From Bifidobacterium simiarum (GTDB taxonomy: Bacteria > Actinomycetota > Actinomycetes > Actinomycetales > Bifidobacteriaceae), in contig NZ_PEBK01000009.1 in the NCBI RefSeq assembly GCF_002802905.1, positions 52,048 to 116,047 on the forward strand: DNA of 64,000 bases, in the 5' to 3' direction. This document shows, one piece after another, positions 47,332 through 57,715 of the stretch (position 1 is the stretch's first letter; each line of letters starts with the position of its first letter). The notes under the pieces are model-generated. The model was not told the DNA's origin. It was given only the letters and a program-made list of their open reading frames with translations, and ran no database searches. Position numbers and translations under genes: made by a program.

Positions 47332-47361
47332 ATTGAAGCGTTTCAATGAAGCGCTTCAATT
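47332..47361 (-). promoter_or_regulatory. Tandem LacI operators upstream of the rhamnoside operon
   Basis: ATTGAAGCGTTTCAAT (47332-47347) and AATGAAGCGCTTCAATT (47345-47361) are two overlapping palindromes with the central CG of LacI-family operators, about 80-100 bp upstream of the MFS start. The second is perfect over TGAAGCGCTTCA. Confidence 0.8.
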
Positions 47362-48353
47362 ATGCGACGAAAATTGGGCCGCCGCAAGTCGGACGACCGC
47401 GATCGTCATCGAATCCCACATACGGGGACGCTTCGGAGATCCGCGCGACGGCTCCTCATTGACCGAGGCAGACTCCTTGGCAATCCGGAACAGGCCCCTC
47501 TGCAACCCGATATGCCTTCTCGGCAATCCGATACAGCCCGGCAATCCGGAACGCCGATCCAGCAGACCATGGAAAAACGGTATGAGACAGCCCCGCCTTC
47601 GGTGGAGAGGGTCGCTCTCCCCCGCCAACATGCGTTGCAGCCCATCGGCAGTCACCGTTTCCGATGGATTGCAACGCATATTCGCCGAAATCACGCACAA
47701 TCCATCGAAAATCAGGCCTTCCCGATGGATTACTCTGCAAAATCCATCATTCTGCACCGCAATCCATCGCCCCCGGACCATCCGACTCCGCAGAACCGCA
47801 TGATTGCAACGATCTCGAATGCCGCCCGGCGCGAAGACGATGGATTACTCTGCAAATCCGCCGAAATCACGCGCAATCCATCGAAAACGACCTCATTCCT
47901 ATGGATCACGCCGCATATTCGCCAAAATGCACCGCAATCCATCAGCGGCCGGTGTCACCCCTTGATCATTCAACTAATCACGCTCACCCGCACCACACTC
48001 ATCCACACCGACCGACGTGATGCAACGCACCAACCAACACACCGCACCAACCAACACACCGCACCACACTCGTCCGCACCGACCAGCCCCAGAGAGCACG
48101 CCGCAACCACCGCCCTTCCCAGCGTCAACTGGCACTTCGGCCAATAAACCCGACACCTACTGGCAAATCGTCCCATCAACGTCCCATCAGCGCCACGCCA
48201 TCGCCCCATCGCCGTCCCGTCGGTGCCGATTGCGTCATCTGGCGTTCACCTAACTCACGAACTCGTTACAAACACGCCAAAAACTTGGCGCACCCCGCGA
48301 ATAGACTGCATTGCAATGAACATCGCCAGTACATCGTCGAAGGGGATCTAGTC
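47362..48353. other. Gene-free region with repeats
   Basis: About 1 kb without a supported gene. 47440-47640 has recurring CGGCAATCCG words; 47662-47943 is the second hairpin array; 48020-48065 has a duplicated ACCAACCAACACACCGC word. Long frames cross it (for example 47362-48147) but they run through the hairpin repeats and lack ribosome-binding sites. The promoter of tesB must lie in the last 150 bp. Confidence 0.7.
47662..47943. repeat. 282 bp hairpin array, right flank of the rhamnoside cassette
   Basis: Direct-orientation copy of 41523-41804. Identical over its last 246 bp; all five differences lie within the first 36 bp. It contains four GATGGATT...AATCCATC hairpin units. Together the two copies bracket the MFS-GH78-lacI genes. 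Confidence 0.92.
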
Positions 48354-49274
48354 ATGCCTACGCAGGAGCAGCAGACACCGCTCGAGCATCTTGTCAAGGT
48401 ATTGCATCTCGGACAGCCGTCCGCATACCGAAATCATACGTACATCAACGGCGAAAGTCTGTACTTCCCCACCGGCCGCGTCTACGGCGGTCAGGTCATC
48501 GCCCAGTCGATGGTGGCCGCCGCCCGCACCGTGGACCCGGACCGCCTGCCGAACTCCATCCACGCCTACTTCATCAGTGCCGGCGACATCCGTCAGGACG
48601 TGCTTTTCGACGTGGAGAATCTGCGTGACGGCCGGTCGTTCTCCGCTCGCCGCGTCAACGCCACGCAGGCCTCGGGCGCGATCCTCACCGCCATCGCCAG
48701 CTTCCAGAAGCAGGGCCAGGATGGCGTGGAATACGCCGACCCGATGCCCGAAAACGTCCCCGACCCCGAGTCGCTGTCCAGCGCCAAGGACCTGATGGAA
48801 CCCTACGCCGGCAAGTCCCCGTTCGCCGACTACTACGCCACGAAGTCGCCATTCGACATCCGCCACGTGAACTCCACCGTGATGCTCGGCAGCGACCACA
48901 CGGCCACGACCAACGACTCCGGCCGCCAGCTGGTGTGGATGAAGGCCGACGGCACCGTGGACCTGCCGCAGCTGTGCCACCGCGCGATCCTGGGCTGCGG
49001 CTGCGATCAGATCATGCTGGAACCGATCGTGCGACGGGCCGGTCTGAGCTTCATGACGCCGGGCATCTCGTACGCCACCATCGACCATTCGATGTGGTGG
49101 TACCGCGACGTGGACATCAACCAGTGGCACCTGTACGTGCAGGACACCCCCACCGCGGCCCACGGGCGCGGCCTGAGCCACGCCAAGGTGTATGCGCAGG
49201 ACGGCACGCTGGTGGCCGCGATGGCGCAGGAGGCCATGCTTCGAGTGCCCGAGGACGAAATCCCCCGGCACTGA
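48354..49274 (+). CDS. tesB: Acyl-CoA thioesterase II
   Basis: 306 aa from the ATG at 48354 (AAGGGGATC upstream); an in-frame start at 48285 is not supported. Double hot-dog fold: the N-terminal half includes GRVYGGQVIAQSMVAAARTV and SIHAYFISAGD, the C-terminal half includes YATIDHSMWWYRDVDINQWHLY, GRGLSHAKVYAQDGTLVA and QEAMLR, all typical of TesB. It hydrolyses medium- and long-chain acyl-CoA to fatty acid and CoA. Monocistronic. Downstream, GAATCAGCCCCGAA words repeat before the convergent gene. Confidence 0.94.
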   Translation: MPTQEQQTPLEHLVKVLHLGQPSAYRNHTYINGESLYFPTGRVYGGQVIAQSMVAAARTVDPDRLPNSIHAYFISAGDIRQDVLFDVENLRDGRSFSARRVNATQASGAILTAIASFQKQGQDGVEYADPMPENVPDPESLSSAKDLMEPYAGKSPFADYYATKSPFDIRHVNSTVMLGSDHTATTNDSGRQLVWMKADGTVDLPQLCHRAILGCGCDQIMLEPIVRRAGLSFMTPGISYATIDHSMWWYRDVDINQWHLYVQDTPTAAHGRGLSHAKVYAQDGTLVAAMAQEAMLRVPEDEIPRH

Positions 49275-49367
49275 GCCGGCCTCCCGCCCCGAAGCCGCCG
49301 ACGGGGGCAGAACAGTCCTAGCCCCAACGCGAACCGAATCAGCCCCCGAATCAGCCCCGAAGCCGCC

Positions 49368-50258
49368 CTACTCCCGCGGCGCGATCACGTTGGCCAGATG
49401 GGCGGCCGTCATCGTGGAGTCCGCGGGCAGATACCGCGGATCGTCCTCATCGAGCACCGGATCGGGGATCACATGCACCTGCACGGGGGTCTCCGCGTGG
49501 ATGGCCTCCTGCTCCTTGCTCTGCGTCCGGATCCAGTCGGCCAGCGACTGGTCGTTGTGGAACACCAGCATGTTGGAATCGTCGAGGATCGCGGCCACTT
49601 CGGCGTAGGTGGGGTAGTCGAGATTCACGCGCACGGCGTCGCGCGCGTGGACAAGATTGGGCGCGGCCGTCTCGTCCAGCTCGGACAGCATGGTGGCGAA
49701 CAGCGCATCCAGTCCGCGGTACACGGCCAGCGGATCGCGCATCTGATTCGACCGCGAATACACGCCGGTGACGAACCACGCGTCCGGATCGGCTGGCACG
49801 GCTCGCATCGGCTGGTTCTTCTTCCAGTTCTTGGTACGCCGCACGTCCACGATCGGATCGTCGTCGGGCCGGCGCACCCGGGTTTCGACATGGTTGGTCA
49901 TCAGCGCCCACAGCGACCGGGCGTCCTTGAATCTTCTGGCGTTCCCGGACCCGTCGGCCGCGGCATGGGCAGCCCGCTGGGTGAGCGTCTTGAGACTGAT
50001 GGCGTTGCCCTTGATCGCATCGGGATCGGATCCCGCGGATTCCTCGTCGATCAGCGGATCGTTGCCGTCCAGCAGATCGATCACGTCGAGGAACAGATTG
50101 GGCAGATTACGATAATACCGGTCGGTTCCCAGCGGATACTGCTCCTGCTCCCCATAGACGTGAACCAGACGGGACGATCCGCTGTCATCATTGATCAGCA
50201 AGGCGATATCACGGCTCGCGGAAACCGTGCGCAATTCAAAACGTGTCATACGTTCCAT
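49368..50258 (-). CDS. Hypothetical protein, no recognised family
   Basis: 296 aa from an ATG at 50258; the ATG at 50249 has a better GGAA context. No signal peptide and no membrane helix; strongly acidic in places. Notable segments are FELRTVSASRDIALLINDD near the start, NHVETRVRRPDDDPIVDVRR with KNWKKN (a basic patch) in the middle, and HNDQSLADWIRTQ near the end. Codon composition and base content match the neighbours, so it looks like a genuine resident gene. I do not recognise a fold or catalytic motif. It lies between tesB (convergent) and the DUF3180 gene of the folate cluster. Confidence 0.65.
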   Translation of the reverse strand: MERMTRFELRTVSASRDIALLINDDSGSSRLVHVYGEQEQYPLGTDRYYRNLPNLFLDVIDLLDGNDPLIDEESAGSDPDAIKGNAISLKTLTQRAAHAAADGSGNARRFKDARSLWALMTNHVETRVRRPDDDPIVDVRRTKNWKKNQPMRAVPADPDAWFVTGVYSRSNQMRDPLAVYRGLDALFATMLSELDETAAPNLVHARDAVRVNLDYPTYAEVAAILDDSNMLVFHNDQSLADWIRTQSKEQEAIHAETPVQVHVIPDPVLDEDDPRYLPADSTMTAAHLANVIAPRE

Positions 50259-50329
50259 TGTGGCACACGCCGATCATGGGCGGTTCGCCCCACGCCCCGG
50301 CACCCATCCCGACCGATCCAACCGACTGG

Positions 50330-50899
50330 CTACCTCCTCGGCGTACGGGAGGCGGTACGCTCGTCCGTGGCGTTCGCGGCGCCCGATGCGGCGGCGCCCG
50401 CGGCCGCCAGCTGGCGCTGACGCTGCTCGGCCTTGGCCTTCGGGCTTTCCGGACCGTCCTTCGGCGGCAGCTGACACCAGTATTCGCCGACGATGCCGAT
50501 GATCATGTCGATCAGGCAGATCACCGTGGCCACTCCACATTCCAGCGCGGCGTCACCGTAGAATTCCGCGTCGACATGGGTCAGGCTCACCAGCAGCTGA
50601 CCGCCGTACCAGCCGGCGAGCGCGGCGCCGGCCACACCGAGCGCCTTGGACAGGACCAGCGTCTGCACGGCGCGGTTCATGTCCAGTTCCTTAAGATCCC
50701 CCTTGGCGTATCGGCGCACCTGCCAGGCGAGGCATAGCACGATCAGCCCCAGAATCACCAGCAGACCGGAGACCAGCCAGGGTGCGCCCACCAGCGTATA
50801 GGCGCTGTGTTCGGTGAGTTTGACCAGCATGGCCCCGGCAAACAGACCGAGGATCATGGCGATCACGTAATACCACCACGGGGTGCGACGTGCTTTCAT
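50330..50899 (-). CDS. DUF3180 membrane protein of the folate cluster
   Basis: 189 aa with four hydrophobic helices (about residues 9-27, 38-58, 82-104 and 114-134) and an Ala/Gln/Lys-rich soluble tail. Position directly after the folate genes matches the conserved actinobacterial small membrane protein there (DUF3180; the Rv3605c position). Function unknown. ATG at 50899 follows GAAAGGTCAACC. That word is duplicated: GCGAAAGGTCAACC occurs twice in 34 bp, giving two overlapping ribosome-binding sites between folBK and this gene. Confidence 0.78.
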   Translation of the reverse strand: MKARRTPWWYYVIAMILGLFAGAMLVKLTEHSAYTLVGAPWLVSGLLVILGLIVLCLAWQVRRYAKGDLKELDMNRAVQTLVLSKALGVAGAALAGWYGGQLLVSLTHVDAEFYGDAALECGVATVICLIDMIIGIVGEYWCQLPPKDGPESPKAKAEQRQRQLAAAGAAASGAANATDERTASRTPRR

Positions 50900-50929
50900 C
50901 GGTTGACCTTTCGCTGGTTGACCTTTCGC

Positions 50930-51901
50930 TCAGGCGGTGCCGCCGAGGATCCACGTATCGGAGAGACATTCCACGGAATCACGGTCCGCGGCCCCGTCCA
51001 GCAGATCGGCGACGCGGCCGCCGTGCTCGCCGGGCAGGACGGCGTTCGGATCGAGATCGGCCCACGGCGCCAGAACGAAGGACCGCTGCCATGCCCGCGG
51101 ATGGGGCAGGGTCAGGTGAGGGTCATCGCTGATCTCGCCGTCGAAGTCGACGATGTCGAGGTCGAGCGGACGGGATCCCCAGTGGACCTCCCGGGAGCGG
51201 CCGTGCGCGGCCTCGATGGTCTGCAAGGCGCTGAGCAGGGTATCGGCGTCGAGGGTGGTGGTCACTTCCACCACGGCGTTGAGGAAGTCCGGGGTGCCGG
51301 GTTCCATGCCCCATGCGGCGGTACGGTACAGGGGGGAGATGCCGGTGATCTGGTTGCCGGGCACGCCGTCGATGGCCACGACGGCGGCACGCAGCGTCTG
51401 CTCCACGTCGCCGATGTTGCCGCCCATCGCCACCACGGCCTTGTGGACGCGGGAGGCGGGACGGGCACCGGACTGAGTTTCCCCAGATCCGTGAGATTCC
51501 CGCGATTCCGCGTCCGACGAGGCGAAGGCGGAATCGCCCGTATGATCGCGGGACCGTTCGATGGTGACGCTCACGTCGCCGAACGGCACCTTGATCGGGG
51601 CGTTCGGCTTGTGCACGGTGACGATGACCCGCTGGATGCGGTCGAAGTCCAGGATCCGATCGGCGATTTTGGCGGCGAGCCGTTCGATGAGATCGACGTG
51701 TTCGCCCTCGATGATCTCGACGATGCCGTTCGCGATCGCGCCGTAGTTCACCGTATCGTCAAGATCGTCGGTGCGGCCGGCCTGCGCGAGATCAAGGAAC
51801 ATCGTGGCGTCGACGATGAACGGCTGCTTGTCGACGTGCTCGAAATCGTAGACGCCGTGTGCGGCCTCGGCACGTACGCCGGTCAGTCGGATCGAATCCA
51901 T
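50930..51901 (-). CDS. folBK: FolB-FolK fusion: dihydroneopterin aldolase / HPPK
   Basis: 323 aa from the ATG at 51901 (AAGGAGCGTT upstream); the frame extended to 52075 crosses an intergenic repeat. Residues 1-120 are FolB (GVRAEAAHGVYDFE; HVDLIERLAAKIADRIL), which turns dihydroneopterin into 6-hydroxymethyl-dihydropterin. A 35-residue Ser/Asp/Glu-rich linker follows. Residues 155-315 are FolK (VVAMGGNIGDVEQTL, SRPLDLDIVDFDG, LPHPRAWQRSFVLAPW), which pyrophosphorylates the same pterin. Fusing them lets consecutive folate steps share one polypeptide. It lies between folP and the DUF3180 gene. Confidence 0.95.
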   Translation of the reverse strand: MDSIRLTGVRAEAAHGVYDFEHVDKQPFIVDATMFLDLAQAGRTDDLDDTVNYGAIANGIVEIIEGEHVDLIERLAAKIADRILDFDRIQRVIVTVHKPNAPIKVPFGDVSVTIERSRDHTGDSAFASSDAESRESHGSGETQSGARPASRVHKAVVAMGGNIGDVEQTLRAAVVAIDGVPGNQITGISPLYRTAAWGMEPGTPDFLNAVVEVTTTLDADTLLSALQTIEAAHGRSREVHWGSRPLDLDIVDFDGEISDDPHLTLPHPRAWQRSFVLAPWADLDPNAVLPGEHGGRVADLLDGAADRDSVECLSDTWILGGTA

Positions 51902-51957
51902 AACGCTCCTTGTACTTCGTTTCATGCTTCGTCGGTGCCGTCTGCGGCGACACCATC

Positions 51958-52078
51958 TTCGGTCTTCCCCTTGAGGGGAAGGTGGCCGACATCGTCGGAC
52001 GGATGAGGTGCCCCGGATCTCGCAGGCCCGACCACCCCAGTCGGCGTTGCCGACAGCCCCCGCCGGCGGGGGCACGGT
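51958..52078. repeat. Dispersed intergenic repeat between folP and folBK
   Basis: CTTCCCCTTGAGGGGAAG hairpin, then GGCCGACATCGTCGGAC, GATGAGGTG, and CCAGTCGGCGTTGCCGAC with a CCCCCGCCGGCGGGGG hairpin at the end. Related pieces occur at 53029-53078 and 63237-63530. Confidence 0.8.
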
Positions 52079-52090
52079 CGACGTCGGCGG

Positions 52091-52972
52091 TCAGGCGGCG
52101 GCGTACCGGCGCCAGACGTTGCCGACGGCCACGGCGGCGCGGCTGCGGGCCACGTCGTGCACGCGCACCGCCCACGCGCCGTGTTCGGCGCACAGGGCGC
52201 TGAAGGCGGCGGTGGCGTTGTCGCGATCGTCCATTGTCGGCTCGTCGAAGCCGGCGTCGGCGAGTAGTGCGGAGACGAACCGCTTGCGCGACTGTCCGAT
52301 CAGCACCGGGTATCCGGTGGCGCGGAAGGTCTCCAGCCCAGCCAGCAGCGGCAGGTTGTGTTCGATGCCCGGCTTGGAGAATCCCAGACCGGGGTCGATG
52401 ATGATCCGTTCGGGCTTCACGCCGGCGGCCAGTACGGCGTCGACCTGCCGCATGAGTTCGTCGCGTACGTCATGCAGCACGCCGCCGTGGTAGACCGACG
52501 TGTCGGCGTCCGGGGTCGCGCCCTTGGATCCGGCCAGCCAGCCGCGCCAATGCTGCACGATGTACAGGCAGTCGTGATCGGCCACCACATGCGGCAGCTC
52601 GGCGTCCAATGTGCCGCCGGAGACGTCGTTGATGATCTGTGCGCCCTCGTCCAGCGCCGCCGCGGCCACCGAGGCGCGCGTGGTGTCGATGGACAGCACG
52701 GCGCCATGCTCCAGCAGCGCCTTGGTCGCGCCGGTCACGCGAGCGAGTTCGTCGGCTTCGCTGACGCGCTTGGCGCCGGGTCGGGTGGATTCCGCGCCGA
52801 TGTCGACGATGTCGGCGCCGGCATCCAGCATCGCCGCGCCATGCTCGCGGGCCTTGGCGGGGTCAAGCCACAGTCCCCCGTCCGAGAACGAGTCCTCGGT
52901 GATGTTCAGCACGCCCATCACCAGCGTACGATCCGCGTCATGCAGATCGTGCAATGCCTTGGAATCAATCAT
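52091..52972 (-). CDS. folP: Dihydropteroate synthase
   Basis: 293 aa, full length. It condenses 6-hydroxymethyl-dihydropterin pyrophosphate with p-aminobenzoate; the sulfonamide target. TIM-barrel motifs: MGVLNITEDSFSDGG, DIGAESTRPGA, SIDTTRASVAAAAL, INDVSGG, DPGLGFSKPGIEHN, IGQSRKRF, and RVHDVA near the end. A Cys-His stretch is unremarkable. ATG at 52972. It follows folE after 270 bp of repeats and precedes folBK. Confidence 0.95.
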   Translation of the reverse strand: MIDSKALHDLHDADRTLVMGVLNITEDSFSDGGLWLDPAKAREHGAAMLDAGADIVDIGAESTRPGAKRVSEADELARVTGATKALLEHGAVLSIDTTRASVAAAALDEGAQIINDVSGGTLDAELPHVVADHDCLYIVQHWRGWLAGSKGATPDADTSVYHGGVLHDVRDELMRQVDAVLAAGVKPERIIIDPGLGFSKPGIEHNLPLLAGLETFRATGYPVLIGQSRKRFVSALLADAGFDEPTMDDRDNATAAFSALCAEHGAWAVRVHDVARSRAAVAVGNVWRRYAAA

Positions 52973-53028
52973 GTCACTCCTCCTTGCTCTCGCCAGTCAC
53001 CTCGTAGGACGGTTCACCGGTCACCTCA

Positions 53029-53078
53029 TCCGACCGGCCAAGCCGGCCACCTTCCCCTCAAGGGGAAGGCAGGAGGCG
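53029..53078. repeat. Second copy of the TTCCCC...GGGGAA family, between folE and folP
   Basis: GGTTCACCGGTCACCTCATC, then CCGGCCAAGCCGG and TTCCCCTCAAGGGGAA. It is in inverse order relative to the copy at 51958 (the CACCTCATCCG word is the complement of CGGATGAGGTG). Confidence 0.7.
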
Positions 53079-53113
53079 TCCTTATAGCTCATTGTCAACC
53101 CCATACCGGCAGA

Positions 53114-53206
53114 GGGCGATGTGCCCGTTCCGACCGTAGGCTAGTGGCCAGCTTGCTGGCCACGGGGCCGAACGGCCTTGAGTGTGTCGGAACGGGCACA
53201 TCGCCC
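53114..53206. other. 93 nt multi-branched palindrome between folE and folP
   Basis: A perfect 21 bp outer stem (53114-53134 with 53186-53206; core GATGTGCCCGTTCC) encloses a perfect 9 bp hairpin GTGGCCAGC/GCTGGCCAC (53144-53163) and a 5 bp hairpin GGCCG/CGGCC (53166-53177). As RNA it would form a three-way junction with a CUUG tetraloop. It could also extrude as a cruciform in DNA. No gene crosses it. Confidence 0.85.
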
Positions 53207-53244
53207 GACGCCAAGCACATGCCGATAAGGAGACGGGCACGCTC

Positions 53245-53864
53245 CTACCGCTGCGAGAAGATCAGGCTCATCGCCTCGGCACGGGTGGCCGGGGTGCGCA
53301 TGATGCCGCGCACCGCGGAGGTGACCGTCCGGGCCTGCGACTTCTTCACGCCGCGCATGGCCATGCACATGTGCTCGCATTCGGTCACGACGATCGCCCC
53401 GCGTGCGTCGACGTACTTCATCAGCGCGTCGGCGATCTGCTGGGTGAGCCGCTCCTGCACCTGCGGACGCCGGGCGTACACCTCCACGAGGCGGGCGAGC
53501 TTGCTCAGCCCGGTCACGCCGTCCTTGGACGGAATGTAGCCCACGTGGGCCACGCCGTGGAACGGCAGCAGATGGTGTTCGCACACCGAGTAGAGTTCGA
53601 TGTCGCGCACGAGCACCATCTCCTCGGTGTCCACGCGGAATCGCTTGGCCAGCACCTCGGCCGGGTCCTGACGGAGTCCGGCGTACAGTTCGCGACCGGC
53701 GCGGGCGATGCGGTCGGGGGTGTCGAGCAGGCCCTCACGGTCGGGGTCCTCGCCGATGGCCTTGAGGTACATGCGCACGGCCTTGCGCACGCCCTCCTCG
53801 TCATAGACGGGCTTGGCGGCGGCAGTCTCATCGGTAACGTCGGTGTTCACGGTATCGATCGTCA

Positions 53865-53865
<1 letters not shown>
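53245..53865 (-). CDS. folE: GTP cyclohydrolase I
   Basis: 206 aa. It converts GTP to dihydroneopterin triphosphate, the first folate step. Zinc ligands lie in [10 protein letters not shown] (Cys and His) and TECEHMCM (Cys); [20 protein letters not shown] and the C-terminal TRAEAMSLI are standard. The ATG overlaps the ftsH stop by one base (TGATG), so it is translationally coupled to ftsH. A 20-residue acidic N-terminal tail precedes the core. Confidence 0.96.
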
Positions 53866-56050
<2,185 letters not shown>

Positions 56051-56051
<1 letters not shown>

Positions 56052-56614
56052 TATTGCTGATCTCCTTGATACACCTTGGGATCCAGAACGGCGATGGAAT
56101 CGAGGTTCCGGTACCGCTCGTCATAGTCCAGACCGAACCCAACCACGAACTCGTCCGGAATCGTGAATCCCTTGTATTTCACGTCGATATGCACCTTGTG
56201 CCGGGCCGGCTTCTCCAGCAGGGCGAACACTTCCACGGACGCCGCCCCGCGGGATTTCAGCTCCTTGATCAGCCAGTCAAGCGTGATGCCTGAGTCGATG
56301 ATATCCTCCACGATCAGAATGTGCCTGCCGCGAACATCCGTAGAGAGATCCTGACGCACCGTGATCTTCCCCGACGATTCGGTGCCCGAACCGTAGGTGG
56401 AGATGCTCATGAAATCCATGGTCACGGGGATGCTCACCGCCTGGGAGAACGCGGCGAGCGTGTTGACCGCCCCCTTCAGCACGGCCACCAGCAGCGGGGT
56501 TCGTCCCGCGTAGTCGCGATCCACTTCGGCCGCGACCTCGTGAATCTTGGCGTCTATCTGCTCTTTGCTGACGAGCTCATAGGCAATGTCGTCTTGGATA
56601 TCAGCGATTTTCAT
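56051..56614 (-). CDS. hpt: Hypoxanthine(-guanine) phosphoribosyltransferase
   Basis: 187 aa from the ATG at 56614 (GATGG 5 nt upstream); the ATG at 56626 is an alternative. It salvages hypoxanthine and guanine to IMP and GMP with PRPP. PRPP-binding motif [16 protein letters not shown], substrate loop [11 protein letters not shown] and the C-terminal [18 protein letters not shown] identify it. The start lies 14 bp inside tilS and the stop overlaps ftsH by one base; the tilS-hpt-ftsH order is conserved in many bacteria. Confidence 0.96.
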
Positions 56615-57713
56615 GCATACCATCATGGCACAGATGAATGACGTGACGCTGGCGAATCGCTAGGTATCCTCTGGAAAGTCGCACACCGCCCTGACCGTGC
56701 CAATCATGGATCAGATCGTCGATGGCCTCCACCTGACGCGAGGAGATTTCGATCCCCGTATCCGCGGCCGCCCGGGCGATGACCCGGGAGCGGATCGCCG
56801 CGTGCTCGTCCGCCAGTTCCCGCACGTCGATATGCACCGAAATCCCCGCGGAATCGGCCTCCGCCGCCTGCTCGATCCGGACCGCACGGCCGTAGGCCTC
56901 GGCCGCGCACGAGTCGAGATAGTCCTTGTCCCGCTGGGCGATGCGCGCGCTGCGGGAGAGATGGTCCACCAGATCGGCGTCCACGAAATGGATCAGATAC
57001 GGCAGCAGGGCGTTGCGGATCCGCGAGCGCAGCGGCAAGTCGGTGGACAGTCCTCCCTCGTCGGCGCTGCGGTCGCCGTTGCTGGGATCGTCCCACCAGT
57101 CGATGTCCAAGGTCCGGCAGATCTCGGTGGTTTGGCCCCGGGTCAGGCCGATGAACGGGCGGCTGAAGGTCACGCCGTCGCGGTCGATGGTGGTGGGCAT
57201 GCCGGCGAGCGCGTCGAGACCCATGGTGCGGAAGAGGCCGAGCAGCACGGTCTCAGCCTGATCGTCCCGGGTGTGCGCGAGCAGCACGGCTGCCGCGCCG
57301 GTCTCGCGCGCGCTTTCCTGCAGGGCCTGATACCGGGCGTCGCGCGCCGCGGCCTCCACGCCGACGCCGGACAATTCCACGATCACCCGGCGGACAATCA
57401 CCGGGTCCATGCCGAACGACCGGCATTGTTCCGCGGCCCGTTCGGCCACCTGCGCGGATCCGGCGATCAGCGCATGGTCCACGATCACCGCGCCGCAGCG
57501 CACGCCGAGCGTGCCGCATACCGTGGCGCAGACGGAGGCGAGGGCCAGCGAGTCACGGCCTCCGGAGCAGGCGACGAGGACCAGCGGGGCGTCCGGTTCC
57601 GGCCGGTGCTCGCCGTGCTCGCGGGTGCGGCCCGGCTGACGGGTGATCCCCAGATCGGCCAGATTGAGCCGGACCTGGCCGATCGCGTATCGGATCGTCG
57701 GGGTATAGGCCAT
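56601..57713 (-). CDS. tilS: tRNA(Ile)-lysidine synthetase
   Basis: 370 aa from the ATG at 57713, with GGAGGTGTGACC upstream; this overlaps the dacB stop codon region. It ligates lysine to C34 of the CAU-anticodon tRNA-Ile so that it reads AUA. The PP-loop is SGGRDSLALA (Arg where most have Val/Lys/Met); HTRDDQAETVLLGLFR and RPFIGLTR follow. The C-terminal part is short, so only the N-terminal catalytic and a reduced tRNA-binding region are present, as in other actinobacterial forms. A CAT tRNA lies at 17280. Confidence 0.93.
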   Translation of the reverse strand: MAYTPTIRYAIGQVRLNLADLGITRQPGRTREHGEHRPEPDAPLVLVACSGGRDSLALASVCATVCGTLGVRCGAVIVDHALIAGSAQVAERAAEQCRSFGMDPVIVRRVIVELSGVGVEAAARDARYQALQESARETGAAAVLLAHTRDDQAETVLLGLFRTMGLDALAGMPTTIDRDGVTFSRPFIGLTRGQTTEICRTLDIDWWDDPSNGDRSADEGGLSTDLPLRSRIRNALLPYLIHFVDADLVDHLSRSARIAQRDKDYLDSCAAEAYGRAVRIEQAAEADSAGISVHIDVRELADEHAAIRSRVIARAAADTGIEISSRQVEAIDDLIHDWHGQGGVRLSRGYLAIRQRHVIHLCHDGMHENR

Positions 57714-57715
57714 GG

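Noticed and set aside
41523..47943. IS element or composite transposon
   Set aside because: No transposase or integrase is encoded, and the flanking repeats are hairpin arrays in non-coding DNA rather than IS copies.
47362..48147. 261-codon frame in the gene-free region before tesB
   Set aside because: It runs straight through the hairpin array and shares its peptide with frames through the other array copy; this is repeat-derived, not a gene.
51902..52090. Extended N-terminus for the FolB-FolK fusion
   Set aside because: The upstream frame translates an intergenic repeat (Arg/Pro-rich), while AAGGAG precedes the ATG at 51901 where FolB homology begins.
53114..53206. tRNA or tRNA-like gene
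   Set aside because: The branched fold lacks T-loop, D-loop and anticodon signals and its outer stem is 21 bp.
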